The notes below the pieces were generated by a model. It saw only the letters and a list, made by a program, of their open reading frames with translations. It did not search any database and was not told the origin of the DNA. The position numbers and the translations under genes were made by a program. A DNA stretch of 33,601 nucleotides from Emcibacter sp. (GTDB lineage Bacteria > Pseudomonadota > Alphaproteobacteria > Sphingomonadales > Emcibacteraceae), in contig JAESRB010000061.1 in assembly GCA_016764855.1 (NCBI GenBank), positions 1 to 33,601 of the forward strand, read 5' to 3'. Of the stretch, positions 25,579 to 33,575 are shown in pieces (positions within the stretch are counted from its first letter, which is position 1; each line of letters opens with the position of its first letter).

Positions 25579-26565
25579 ATGACGTCAAAGAAGCCATTGG
25601 TAATCGTCACAAGAAAATTGCCTGACATTATTGAAACACGGATGATGGAATTGTTTAATGTCCGTCTTAACCTGGATGATCATGCTTTTACGGCGGCGGA
25701 AATGATCGAAGCTGTGAAAGAGGCTGATGTCCTTGTTCCAACGGTGACGGACCGTTTAGACGCCAGAATATTGGCGCTGTCCGGCCCGAATTTGAAATTA
25801 ATCGCCAATTACGGTGCGGGCGTGGATCACATTGATCTGGCCTCTGCCCGTCAGCGTACGATCACTGTGACCAATACGCCGGGTGTTTTGACTGAGGATA
25901 CCGCTGATATGACGTTGGCGTTATTGTTGGCTGTTCCCCGCCGTCTGATCGAGGGTGAGCGGCTGCTGCGGAGCGGAGATTGGGCCGGTTGGTCGCCGAC
26001 AGGTTTGCGTGGCTCCCGCATTTGGGGGAAACGCTTGGGCATCATTGGTATGGGCCGTATTGGGCAAGCGGTTGCCCGTCGTGCCAAGGCTTTTGGTCTG
26101 TCTATCCATTATCATAATCGTCACCGCATTGCCGCAGATGTGGAAGAAGAACTGGAAGCAACCTATTGGGAAAGTCTGGATCAGATGTTGGCGCGCATGG
26201 ATATTATTTCCGTCAACTGCCCCCATACGCCAGCCACATACCATTTACTGTCGGCGCGACGTTTGAAGTTGATGCAGCAACATGCCTTTATCATTAACAC
26301 TTCTCGTGGTGAAGTGATTGACGAAAATGCGCTCATTCGCATGCTGGTTGCCGGGGAGCTGGCGGGTGCCGGGCTGGATGTATTTGAAAATGAGCCAGCG
26401 GTGAACCCCAAACTGTTGGAGATGCCTAACGTGGTGGCCTTGCCTCATATGGGATCCGCGACGACAGAGGGACGCAATGACATGGGGGAGAAAGTCCTGA
26501 TCAATATCAAGACCTTTACCGATGGACATAATCCGCCGGACAGGGTGTTGGAAGATTGGGTATAA
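25579..26565 (+). CDS. D-isomer 2-hydroxyacid dehydrogenase (glyoxylate/hydroxypyruvate reductase type)
   Basis: A 328-residue NAD(P)-dependent enzyme that reduces a 2-keto acid such as glyoxylate or hydroxypyruvate to the D-hydroxy acid. Seen are the substrate loop ANYGAGVDHIDL, the Rossmann motif GIIGMGRIGQAVARRAKAFG near residues 153-172, the catalytic Arg in NTSRGEVIDENAL (~243), Glu in DVFENEP (~271) and His in ALPHMGSAT (~290). The arrangement and length match GhrB/GyaR-like enzymes, but the exact substrate cannot be assigned. ATG start with CGGAG upstream. It converges with moeB 22 bases downstream. Confidence 0.92.
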   Translation: MTSKKPLVIVTRKLPDIIETRMMELFNVRLNLDDHAFTAAEMIEAVKEADVLVPTVTDRLDARILALSGPNLKLIANYGAGVDHIDLASARQRTITVTNTPGVLTEDTADMTLALLLAVPRRLIEGERLLRSGDWAGWSPTGLRGSRIWGKRLGIIGMGRIGQAVARRAKAFGLSIHYHNRHRIAADVEEELEATYWESLDQMLARMDIISVNCPHTPATYHLLSARRLKLMQQHAFIINTSRGEVIDENALIRMLVAGELAGAGLDVFENEPAVNPKLLEMPNVVALPHMGSATTEGRNDMGEKVLINIKTFTDGHNPPDRVLEDWV

Positions 26566-26587
26566 TTTCAGAGGAATGAAAGAGGGC

Positions 26588-27337
26588 TCAGCCGGAATGA
26601 CAGGCTGGGCATCCGGGATCCTTGGGCAGTTTTATGGTGCGGCTGGTGGCGCTAAGCGCATCATACAGGAGTATTTTTCCGGCCAAACTGTCGCCGAGAT
26701 CTAATATTTCTTTTAATATTTCAACGGCTTGCATGGTTCCAACCACGCCTGCGACCGCGCCTAATATACCAGCCTCAGCGCAATTACCCACCTGTCCGGG
26801 ATGGTCCGGGACAAAACAACGGTAACAGGGTTTGTCGTCAAGATAGCCCTTAAACGTGCTGATCTGCCCATCGAATTGGCTGAGAGCTGCCGAGACAAAG
26901 GGCTTTTTAAGCTTCAAACAGGCGTCATTCACCAAAAACCGGGTTTCAAAATTATCACAGCCATCGGCAACAATATCATAGTCGGCGATGATCTGATGGG
27001 CATTATCCGTGGATAACCGTTCCGCTATGGCAATGATTTTCACGTCCGGGTTAATTTGACGGATCATATCTTTGGCGCTTTGGGTTTTTAGATTTCCAAT
27101 CTGGTCTGTGGTGTGCAGGACCTGCCGTTGCAGATTGCTCAGGTCAACTACATCATCGTCGATGACGCCGATTGTCCCAACACCCGCAGCGGCAAGATAC
27201 AAGATCAACGGGCTGCCCAGTCCTCCGGCTCCGATCACAAGAACCTTGGCCGCTAGTAATTTTTGTTGTCCGGCTCCGCCGACCTGTTTCAGGATGATAT
27301 GACGGGCATATCGGTCAAGTTGGTCATCATTAAGCAT
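26588..27337 (-). CDS. moeB: MoeB/ThiF-family adenylyltransferase (E1-like)
   Basis: A 249-residue E1-like enzyme that would adenylate the C-terminal glycine of a small sulfur-carrier protein (MoaD for MoeB, ThiS for ThiF). It has the nucleotide motif GAGGLGS at residues 36-42, the R/N-containing DLSNLQRQVLH segment, the DGCDNFETRFLVND motif, the zinc-ligand pairs CYRC (in CYRCFVPDHPG) and CPAC at the extreme C-terminus, and the cysteine of GNCAEAGILGA. No rhodanese domain is fused. It starts 5 bases after the stop of a small gene and lies behind cysK, so its real partner may be a cysteine- or sulfur-related carrier rather than MoaD. No other molybdopterin gene is in the window. Confidence 0.9.
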   Translation of the reverse strand: MLNDDQLDRYARHIILKQVGGAGQQKLLAAKVLVIGAGGLGSPLILYLAAAGVGTIGVIDDDVVDLSNLQRQVLHTTDQIGNLKTQSAKDMIRQINPDVKIIAIAERLSTDNAHQIIADYDIVADGCDNFETRFLVNDACLKLKKPFVSAALSQFDGQISTFKGYLDDKPCYRCFVPDHPGQVGNCAEAGILGAVAGVVGTMQAVEILKEILDLGDSLAGKILLYDALSATSRTIKLPKDPGCPACHSG

Positions 27338-27342
27338 GGTTG

Positions 27343-27654
27343 TTAAGTATCATCGGTAATTTCACTTGAGGTCTCTTCGTCAATTTCTTCGCCAATTTCT
27401 TCGCCAATTTCTGGGGTTGTGTCGTTGGCCACATTAACGGTGATTTCCACATCTTCATAATCTGCTGGCAGGATGACAAACAGATCTCCGGCCTCTACCT
27501 CAAGGTCGTCGGGGTTGGTTACTTCGATGCCATTGCGGAATACGGCAAATTCCTTGAGATGCACGGCGCGCGCCTCGGCCAAGATACGCTCAATGGTTAA
27601 ATCGGCCACAGAAAGAGAGGATTCCGTCCCCTGTACGCGTAAAATTACGGTCAT
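27343..27654 (-). CDS. Small acidic protein, possible beta-grasp (ThiS/MoaD-like) fold without Gly-Gly tail
   Basis: A 103-residue protein I do not recognise with certainty. Residues 1-76 read as two strands (MTVILRVQG, SLSVAD), a helix (LTIERILAEARAV), a strand with FAVFRNGIEV and a loop-strand LEVEAGDLFVILP. This order, the NG turn and the GD before the last strand resemble ThiS/MoaD ubiquitin-like sulfur carriers. The C-terminal Gly-Gly needed for adenylation is absent; instead there is an acidic tail (residues 77-103) built on EIGE repeats. It sits between cysK and an E1-like gene: ATG 27654 is 4 bases after the cysK stop with GGGG in between, and moeB begins 5 bases after its stop. An upstream TTG (27672) is an alternative start. 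Confidence 0.65.
   Translation of the reverse strand: MTVILRVQGTESSLSVADLTIERILAEARAVHLKEFAVFRNGIEVTNPDDLEVEAGDLFVILPADYEDVEITVNVANDTTPEIGEEIGEEIDEETSSEITDDT
27375..27410 (-). repeat. Three tandem 12-bp units encoding EIGE/EIDE
   Basis: On the plus strand CTTCGYCAATTT is repeated three times without gaps (27375-27386, 27387-27398, 27399-27410; one C/T difference). It lies in the tail of the small protein gene and encodes the acidic four-residue repeat, so its copy number could change by slippage without a frame change. Confidence 0.85.
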
Positions 27655-27658
27655 GCCC

Positions 27659-28615
27659 CTAAAGCCCGTCAAACATAGGGGTGGAGAGATACCGTTCCGC
27701 GAAAGAAGGTATGATCACAACAATTTTCTTACCCTTCATGTCGTCGCGCGCGCTAAGCTCCATAGCGGCGGCCACGGCGGCCCCGGAAGAAATACCCACG
27801 GGAATGCCTTCTTTTTTGGCTATCTGCCGTGCGGTTTCAAAGGAGGTTTCATTGCCGATGGTCAAGACCTCATCCACAAATGCAGTGTCAAGAATTTCGG
27901 GAATAAAACCGGCACCAATACCTTGTATTTTGTGGGGTCCGGGTTGACCGCCGGATAAAATAGGACTGTCTTCCGGTTCGACAGCCACCATGTAAATGCT
28001 GTCTTTTTTAGCTTTCAGAGCCCGACCAATACCGGTGATCGTGCCGCCAGTACCCACGCCGGATACAATGACATCTACTTCGCCGTTGGTGTCATTCCAG
28101 ATTTCATTGGCAGTGGTAATTTCGTGAATGGCTGGATTGGCCGGATTGGCAAATTGTTGTGGCATAACCGCATTGTCTGATTCTGCAATCATTTCTTCTG
28201 CGCGGGCGATGGCCCCTTTCATACCCAGTTCCGCTGGGCTGAGCTCAAGGTCCGCGCCCAGAATCAATAACATCTTACGCCGTTCCATTGACATGCTTTC
28301 CGGCATGACCAAGGTCAGGTCATATCCCTTGGCTGCACAGACAAAGGCTAGCGCAATTCCCGTATTGCCGGAGGTTGGCTCAATAATCCGGGTACCTTCT
28401 TTAATTTTGCCCTTTTTTTCCAGATCGGCAATCATGGCCGCGCCGATTCTGTCTTTGACAGAGGACAGGGGATTAAAAAACTCTAGCTTCAACAGAATTT
28501 CTGCGCCGCCACTGTCCATGCGATTTAGTCTGACCAACGGGGTATTACCCAGCGTTTCGATAATGTTATCGTAAATTTTGCCACGGCCCTCGGTGCCAGT
28601 TTCAGTTACGGACAT
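27659..28615 (-). CDS. cysK: Cysteine synthase A (O-acetylserine sulfhydrylase)
   Basis: PLP enzyme that makes cysteine from O-acetylserine and sulfide. The 318-residue protein has IIETLGNTPLVRLNR near the start, the PLP lysine K54 in NPLSSVKDRIG, the substrate loop PTSGNTGIALAF, and the phosphate loop VGTGGTITGIGRAL. The end ERYLSTPMFDGL is the standard CysK tail. The start at 28615 (MSVTETGTEG) is fixed by AGGAGA 7 bases upstream; the frame remains open further but that overlaps the preceding regulator gene. It is in line with an Rrf2 regulator 40 bases upstream and two genes behind it that look like a sulfur-carrier pair. Confidence 0.95.
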   Translation of the reverse strand: MSVTETGTEGRGKIYDNIIETLGNTPLVRLNRMDSGGAEILLKLEFFNPLSSVKDRIGAAMIADLEKKGKIKEGTRIIEPTSGNTGIALAFVCAAKGYDLTLVMPESMSMERRKMLLILGADLELSPAELGMKGAIARAEEMIAESDNAVMPQQFANPANPAIHEITTANEIWNDTNGEVDVIVSGVGTGGTITGIGRALKAKKDSIYMVAVEPEDSPILSGGQPGPHKIQGIGAGFIPEILDTAFVDEVLTIGNETSFETARQIAKKEGIPVGISSGAAVAAAMELSARDDMKGKKIVVIIPSFAERYLSTPMFDGL

Positions 28616-28655
28616 GTGATGTCTCCTGCTGTTATTTATTGCCAATTGTATCGTA

Positions 28656-29111
28656 TTAAATCGTAAACGTGAAGCTATTCGCGGAATCTGTTTCGACTCC
28701 TTCGGACATGGCCTGCTGACAAAGATCCTGCAGCGTAATATCGTTAAGCTTCTCCACAATGCTGTGATTTAGATTCTCAATCAAGGGATTAATAACCTTC
28801 ATTCCTAGCGGCGAGGTGGATAACGTTTCGTCTTTATCTTTTTTCGAATCCATATCGTTGACCACCTTAACAATTTCGCCAACGGATACTCGGCGTCTTT
28901 CCCGCGCCAGATTATAGCCGCCTTTTGGACCTCTGACACCCTTTAATATTCCTGCCCGGACAAGCTGTTGCATGACCTGCTCCAGATAACGCTGGGGAAT
29001 TTCCTGCCGCCGGGTAATGTCCCGGGATTGTACAGGTCCGGTGCGGCCATTATAGGCCACATCGACGACGGCCTCTAAGGCATAAATCATTTTCTTGGTT
29101 AAACGAAACAT
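28656..29111 (-). CDS. Rrf2 family transcriptional regulator (CymR-like, lacks Fe-S cysteines)
   Basis: A 151-residue Rrf2 protein: the N-terminal winged helix MFRLTKKMIYALEAVVDVAYN, QRYLEQVMQQLVRAGIL and GPKGGYNLAR are typical. In IscR, RirA and NsrR three cysteines near residues 90-110 bind an Fe-S cluster; here that region (DMDSKKDKDETLSTSPLG) has none, and the only cysteine is in DLCQQA near residue 130. This resembles CymR, the cluster-free regulator of cysteine metabolism in Bacillus that works with CysK, and cysK is the next gene. Regulation of cysK-small protein-moeB is a reasonable inference. ATG 29111 chosen (AAAGAGAA upstream); a longer frame overlapping dut is unlikely. Confidence 0.88.
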   Translation of the reverse strand: MFRLTKKMIYALEAVVDVAYNGRTGPVQSRDITRRQEIPQRYLEQVMQQLVRAGILKGVRGPKGGYNLARERRRVSVGEIVKVVNDMDSKKDKDETLSTSPLGMKVINPLIENLNHSIVEKLNDITLQDLCQQAMSEGVETDSANSFTFTI

Positions 29112-29130
29112 CTGTTTTCTCTTTAAAAAA

Positions 29131-29586
29131 TTAACTTTGTGTCCCCGTGGAGCCAAATCCTCCAGCTCCCCGTGCGGTTTCATCCAGGTTTTCGCGTACG
29201 TCCCACGAAATTTGCGTGACCGGAGCGATAACCATCTGGGCAATGCGCATGCCACGTGTGATGACAAAATCTTCGGCCCCGTGATTGATAAGAATGACTT
29301 TCACTTCGCCCCGGTAATCGGCGTCAATAGTCCCCGGACTATTGAGAACGGTGACACCATTCTTCCAGGCAAGGCCGGAACGAGGGCGGACTTGTGCCTC
29401 GAACCCCGGTGCCAACGCCATGGCAAATCCTGTGGGCACCAAAAGCCGCATACCTACTTTGAGGACCAGTTCTTCCCCCGCATTCAGGGCCGCCATAAGA
29501 TCCATACCGGCACTGTTGACCGTTTCATATTCTGGTAGTTTCAGGCCTTCGCCGTGGGGGAGTTGTTGGAAACCGACTATTGTCAT
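29131..29586 (-). CDS. dut: dUTP diphosphatase
   Basis: Hydrolyses dUTP to dUMP and pyrophosphate, keeping uracil out of DNA and supplying dTMP synthesis. The 151-residue protein is of the trimeric family. All five motifs are present: NSAGMDLMA (motif 1, ~24-32), [11 protein letters not shown] (motif 2), [10 protein letters not shown] (motif 3, with the catalytic aspartate), [12 protein letters not shown] (motif 4) and GGFGSTG at 142-148 (motif 5). SD AGGA is 7 bases before the ATG. It lies 14 bases after coaBC; coaBC-dut is a common bacterial gene pair. Confidence 0.97.
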   Translation of the reverse strand: MTIVGFQQLPHGEGLKLPEYETVNSAGMDLMAALNAGEELVLKVGMRLLVPTGFAMALAPGFEAQVRPRSGLAWKNGVTVLNSPGTIDADYRGEVKVILINHGAEDFVITRGMRIAQMVIAPVTQISWDVRENLDETARGAGGFGSTGTQS

Positions 29587-29600
29587 TCATTCATCCTGAT

Positions 29601-30824
29601 TTATGTGAAGTGTTTTTCTATTTTTTTGGCTAGTTTTTCCGCGACGTGATCTTTAGGAATATTATCCCAGTCTTCGCTTCCGGTATTGGTCATGACCGTG
29701 ACCTTGTTATGGTCCCCGCCCATGACGGATTTTCCGTTGATGACGGAGACGTCATTGGCGACGATCCAGTCACAGCCTTTTCTTTGCAACTTGGCTTCCG
29801 CATGGGCCATAAGGTTTTCCGTTTCGGCAGCGAAACCAATAACAAGAGAAGGTCTGTTGCTTGCGGCTTGTGACAGAGTTTGTAGAATATCCGGGTTTTC
29901 GATAAGCTCCAGAGGGGGCAGGGCGCCGTTCTGCTTCTTGATTTTTTGAGCGGCGCTTGTGGATACCCGCCAATCAGCGACCGCCGCCACACAAATGGCC
30001 ACATCTGCAGGCAGGACATTTTGGCAGGCGGTGAGCATTTCACAGGCTGTCTCAACCTGTATTGTCTCAACCCCGGTTGGTTCGGTAAGGCTGGTTGGCC
30101 CGGAAATCAGGCTGACCCGAGCACCCAAGTCCCGTAAGGCCCGAGCGATGGCATAGCCTTGTTTGCCTGATGATCGGTTGGCGATATAGCGTACCGGATC
30201 AATAGGCTCATACGTGGGGCCAGCGGTAGTCAGGATATGTTTGCCGTTAAGCGGTCCGGTGGGGGTAAAGAATTTTTCCAGTGTCGTAACCATCTCATCC
30301 ACATCGGCTAAACGTCCGGCGCCAACCTCACCACAGGCCAGATCGCCGTCCGCAGGCGGGATAAGGTGGACGCCGTCTTGGATCAGTTGTGCCAGATTGC
30401 GCTGTGTGGCGATATGGTGCCACATACGGCTGTTCATGCTGGGCGCGATCATCACCGGTTTGTCAGTGGCCAGCAATGCTGTGGTGGCCAGATTGTCGGA
30501 AATGCCGGCAACCATTTTGGCCATCATATCGGCGGTGGCCGGGGCGACCAATATGAGGTCTGCTTCTCGTGACAGGCGGATATGGCCCATTTCCGTCTCA
30601 TCGGTCAAAGAGAAAAGATCGGTGTAGACTTTTTCGCCGCTCAATCCGCCGATAGACAGCGGGGTGACAAATTGTTCACCGCCCTTGGTCAGGATGGTAC
30701 GGACGGTCATGCCCCGTTCTCGCACGCGGCGGATCAGGTCAAGACATTTATAGGCCGCAATGCCGCCGCCAATGATCAATAATAATCGTTTTCCGTCCAA
30801 GGGACTTTTTGAATCTAAGGTCAT
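29601..30824 (-). CDS. coaBC: Bifunctional phosphopantothenoylcysteine decarboxylase / phosphopantothenate-cysteine ligase
   Basis: Carries out two steps of coenzyme A synthesis: ligation of cysteine to 4'-phosphopantothenate and decarboxylation to 4'-phosphopantetheine. The 407-residue fusion shows the flavoprotein CoaC domain first (GGGIAAYKCLDLIRR, APSMNSRMW, and the ACGEVGAGRLAD cysteine loop), then CoaB (TTAGPTYEPIDPVRYI, NRSSGKQGYAIA near ~213-224, and GFAAETENL). Length and order are standard. It uses cysteine, and cysK is in the same array further downstream. Start ATG 30824 has no strong SD. Confidence 0.96.
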   Translation of the reverse strand: MTLDSKSPLDGKRLLLIIGGGIAAYKCLDLIRRVRERGMTVRTILTKGGEQFVTPLSIGGLSGEKVYTDLFSLTDETEMGHIRLSREADLILVAPATADMMAKMVAGISDNLATTALLATDKPVMIAPSMNSRMWHHIATQRNLAQLIQDGVHLIPPADGDLACGEVGAGRLADVDEMVTTLEKFFTPTGPLNGKHILTTAGPTYEPIDPVRYIANRSSGKQGYAIARALRDLGARVSLISGPTSLTEPTGVETIQVETACEMLTACQNVLPADVAICVAAVADWRVSTSAAQKIKKQNGALPPLELIENPDILQTLSQAASNRPSLVIGFAAETENLMAHAEAKLQRKGCDWIVANDVSVINGKSVMGGDHNKVTVMTNTGSEDWDNIPKDHVAEKLAKKIEKHFT

Positions 30825-30880
30825 GGGGATAATGTAGGAATAAAAAGCAGTAAAATCAATAGTACTACGAAAAGATACTG

Positions 30881-32422
30881 TTAATTAAATAATTTATACA
30901 GAGAATATAGTGCTAAACCGCCTATAACGCTGCCTGTTAGGCCATATATAAATAATTTCACAGGGCCACGGCGCAGGCTTTGGCTTTGCATCTCCTGCAT
31001 TCTACGGGCGCTATTGGCTAGCATTTCCACATCATCAAGGATTTTAGGGATTCGGTTCAAGCTTTCAAGGGCGGTTTCCGCAAAATCCCGAACCTTTGCC
31101 TTTGGCCCCAGATTATCCCGCATCCATTTCTCGATGATGGGGCGGGAAGCTTCCCACATGTTGATTTCCGGGTAGAGATTAAGCGCCACTCCCTCTACCG
31201 TGACCATGGTTTTTTGCAGAAGGATAAGCTGTGGCTGGGTCTGCATATTAAAGGTTTCGGTGGTTTCAAAAAGCTGGGCCAGTAATTTGCTGACGGAAAT
31301 TTCCGCCACCGGTTTCCCGGCGATGGGGGCGCCAATGGCGCGAATGGCTTGTTTGAATTTCTCCAATGATTGATCCTGAGGTACATAACCAATATCGAAA
31401 TGAGCGCGGGCGATCAGATCATAATCCTGTGTGATAAAGCCATAAAGGATTTCGGCCAGACAGCGGCGTGTTTTTTTGTCGATCCGGCCCATGATACCGA
31501 AATCAATGGCGGTAATTTTATTATTTGGGCAAGCAAAGAGATTTCCCTGATGCAGATCCGCATGAAAGAACCCGTCGGTCAATGCCTGTGTCAGGAAGCT
31601 ATGAACCAGCCCTTCGGCCAGTTTTTTCAGGTCATATCCTGCTGTGATCATGTCTTGCTTATGGGCAAAGGGAATGCCTTCGACCAAACTGGTGCAAAGA
31701 ACGCGCCGACTGGTCAGATCCCAATCCACATCCGGGACCGCATAATCGGGATTGTTGGCGTTGTTTTCTTTTAATTCTGATGCTGCGGCGGCTTCGTACC
31801 GCAAATCCATTTCAAGGGCAATGACCTCGGAAATGGTTTCAACAATAGACGTTGGTTTCAGGCGTCGGGCCTTGCGGGAAAAACGTTCCATCATCCGGGC
31901 TAACCACAGGAAACTTTCCAGATCACGGGCGAAAGCTTTTTCAATGCCGGGCCGTAAGACCTTTACCGCCACACGGCGTCCGTCCTTGGTGGTGGCAAAA
32001 TGCACCTGCGCGATGGAGGCTGCGGCAACGGGCGTGCTGTCAAATTCCGCGAACAGGTCGTCCAGCGGTGCCGCCAGTTCCTGTTCCAGAATGCGGATGG
32101 CCTCATCACCGGGAAAGGGCGGGACTTTATCCTGAAGCCGCATCAGGTCAAGGGCCACGTCCGGTCCGACAATATCGGGACGAGTAGCCATGGCCTGCCC
32201 GATTTTAATAAAACTTGGCCCCAGAGACTGGAAAGCCTCGACTAGATTGCTATTTTTATCCTTATGGGAGTTTTTTGTGCCGAGATTGCGTAACTTTCTT
32301 AACCGGATCAATGCTTTTGGCTGTTCGCCAAATAACGACAGAAGGTCCATCAGCGCATCATGGCGGGACAGAACAAAGGCAATCCGAGTCAGGTGACTCA
32401 TATGAAGCAGGCTTTTAAACAC
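30881..32422 (-). CDS. ubiB: UbiB, ABC1/ADCK-type kinase-like protein of ubiquinone synthesis
   Basis: Atypical kinase-fold ATPase at the inner membrane required for coenzyme Q synthesis. The sequence has the alanine-rich loop AAASIAQVH near residue 133, VAVKVLRPGI with the KxGQ-family lysine region before it (GPSFIKIGQAMATRPD), DLHQGNLFA near 287 and IDFGIMGRI near 305. A hydrophobic helix (LFIYGLTGSVIGGLALYSLY) at the C-terminus anchors it. I take GTG 32422 (513 residues, VFKSLLHMSHLTRIA, then LSRHDAL), one base after the ubiE stop, because homologues begin alike; a longer frame overlapping ubiE and ATG 32401 are alternatives. Confidence 0.93.
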   Translation of the reverse strand: MFKSLLHMSHLTRIAFVLSRHDALMDLLSLFGEQPKALIRLRKLRNLGTKNSHKDKNSNLVEAFQSLGPSFIKIGQAMATRPDIVGPDVALDLMRLQDKVPPFPGDEAIRILEQELAAPLDDLFAEFDSTPVAAASIAQVHFATTKDGRRVAVKVLRPGIEKAFARDLESFLWLARMMERFSRKARRLKPTSIVETISEVIALEMDLRYEAAAASELKENNANNPDYAVPDVDWDLTSRRVLCTSLVEGIPFAHKQDMITAGYDLKKLAEGLVHSFLTQALTDGFFHADLHQGNLFACPNNKITAIDFGIMGRIDKKTRRCLAEILYGFITQDYDLIARAHFDIGYVPQDQSLEKFKQAIRAIGAPIAGKPVAEISVSKLLAQLFETTETFNMQTQPQLILLQKTMVTVEGVALNLYPEINMWEASRPIIEKWMRDNLGPKAKVRDFAETALESLNRIPKILDDVEMLANSARRMQEMQSQSLRRGPVKLFIYGLTGSVIGGLALYSLYKLFN

Positions 32423-32423
32423 G

Positions 32424-33215
32424 CTAGATTTTCCATCCTGAGAGCAGGGCGACAACGCCGCCGGTCATATTACGGTAAGTAACGCGCTTGAATCCGGCGT
32501 CCTCAATCATGGTCTTGAATTTCTCCTGAGATGGAAACTGGCGAATGCTTTCCACCAGATATTGGTATGATTCCCGATCGCCGGTGATCATTTCTCCGAA
32601 TCGGGGCAATAAGTGAAAACTGTAGGTGTCATATATTTTTTTCAGCAGCGGCGTATGTACTTTGCTGAATTCCAGACAGAGGAAACGTCCACCGGGTTTC
32701 AGAACCCGGTGTGCTTCGGCCAAAGCCTTATCAATATTGGTGACATTTCGGATACCAAAAGCAATGGTATAGGCCTCAAAACTGTTGTTGGGAAAGGAAA
32801 GGCATTCCGCATTGCCGCATACCCATTCAATATTCCTCAGAATGCCCCGGTCAATGGCCCGGTCTCGGCCGACTTTCAACATTTCGGCATTGATATCACA
32901 GACGGTGACTTCTGCGGCAATAGAATCAGAATTCTCACGTTTTTCTGCCGCATCAAGAAACCGAAAAGCGATATCCCCAGTGCCACCGGCAACATCCAGG
33001 AGTTTGTGTCCCGGTTCCGGGCGCAGAACCCGGATCATATCATTTTTCCACAAGCGATGCAGCCCGCCGCTCATCACATCATTCATGATGTCGTATTTCT
33101 CGGCAACACTGTCAAAGACGTTGCGAACCATGCCTTGTTTGGCCTGTTTATCGACGGTCTTGAAACCAAAATGTGTGGTTTCCTCAGTCTCTTGTTGTGG
33201 ATTTTTCTCTGTCAT
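32424..33215 (-). CDS. ubiE: Ubiquinone/menaquinone biosynthesis C-methyltransferase
   Basis: S-adenosylmethionine-dependent C-methylation of the benzoquinol ring in ubiquinone synthesis. The 263-residue protein begins with [33 protein letters not shown], the UbiE signature, followed by SAM motif [14 protein letters not shown] at ~72-84 and, later, [24 protein letters not shown]. It ends SGWKI. I chose ATG 33215; GTG 33233 would add six residues and neither has a clear SD. First gene of the minus-strand array, followed after one base by ubiB; the pair ubiE-ubiB is typical for alphaproteobacteria. Confidence 0.96.
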   Translation of the reverse strand: MTEKNPQQETEETTHFGFKTVDKQAKQGMVRNVFDSVAEKYDIMNDVMSGGLHRLWKNDMIRVLRPEPGHKLLDVAGGTGDIAFRFLDAAEKRENSDSIAAEVTVCDINAEMLKVGRDRAIDRGILRNIEWVCGNAECLSFPNNSFEAYTIAFGIRNVTNIDKALAEAHRVLKPGGRFLCLEFSKVHTPLLKKIYDTYSFHLLPRFGEMITGDRESYQYLVESIRQFPSQEKFKTMIEDAGFKRVTYRNMTGGVVALLSGWKI

Positions 33216-33290
33216 GCTGACAACATAAACCACTGTGCCACGCTGTGCTAGTTTTTTAGGTGATTTTTTGGTTTAGTCTTAGGTAGGGGG

Positions 33291-33432
33291 ATTTTTTGTT
33301 TAACCTCAGGCGCCAGCGCTTTGCTCAGGCTTATCCTCGCGTTGGCTCGGGCGGCCGCTTGATTTTTTTGTTTTGCCTCAAACGCCGGCGCTTCGCTCAG
33401 GCTTATCCTCGTATTAACTCGGGCGGCCGTTG
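33291..33432 (+). repeat. Two tandem copies of a ~71-bp intergenic repeat
   Basis: Copy 1 (33291-33361) and copy 2 (33362-33432) both run ATTTTTT-GTTT, then CCTCA, CGCYRGCGCTT, GCTCAGGCTTATCCTCG, and CTCGGGCGGCCG. They differ at scattered positions and by a one-base indel, so they are diverged rather than a recent duplication. No open reading frame of known type is involved. Confidence 0.85.
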
Positions 33433-33575
33433 GCCTTGCCTCCGCCTAGTCGGCTTCGGTTATGGAAATATTTTCGGGAAGGAAAAGCAATAAGAAAGAA
33501 GCATAGCCTCTTCATCCCCCGCCGTATATACTCCGATCCGAAGCCTTAAAGGCTGAGGCAAGCGCAAGTGCGCGT

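Noticed and set aside
28616-28759. 48-residue N-terminal extension of CysK
   Set aside because: It overlaps the Rrf2 gene and contains no CysK-like sequence; the start at 28615 has a good SD and matches the family.
29112-29267. 52-residue N-terminal extension of the Rrf2 regulator
   Set aside because: It overlaps the dut coding end in another frame; the Rrf2 fold begins at the MFRLTKK start at 29111.
33296-33493. 65-codon plus-strand frame with two copies of an RFAQAYPR-like peptide
   Set aside because: It is produced by translating the two tandem DNA repeats; no RBS, no known domain, and the repeats are diverged in a way that follows DNA, not codons.
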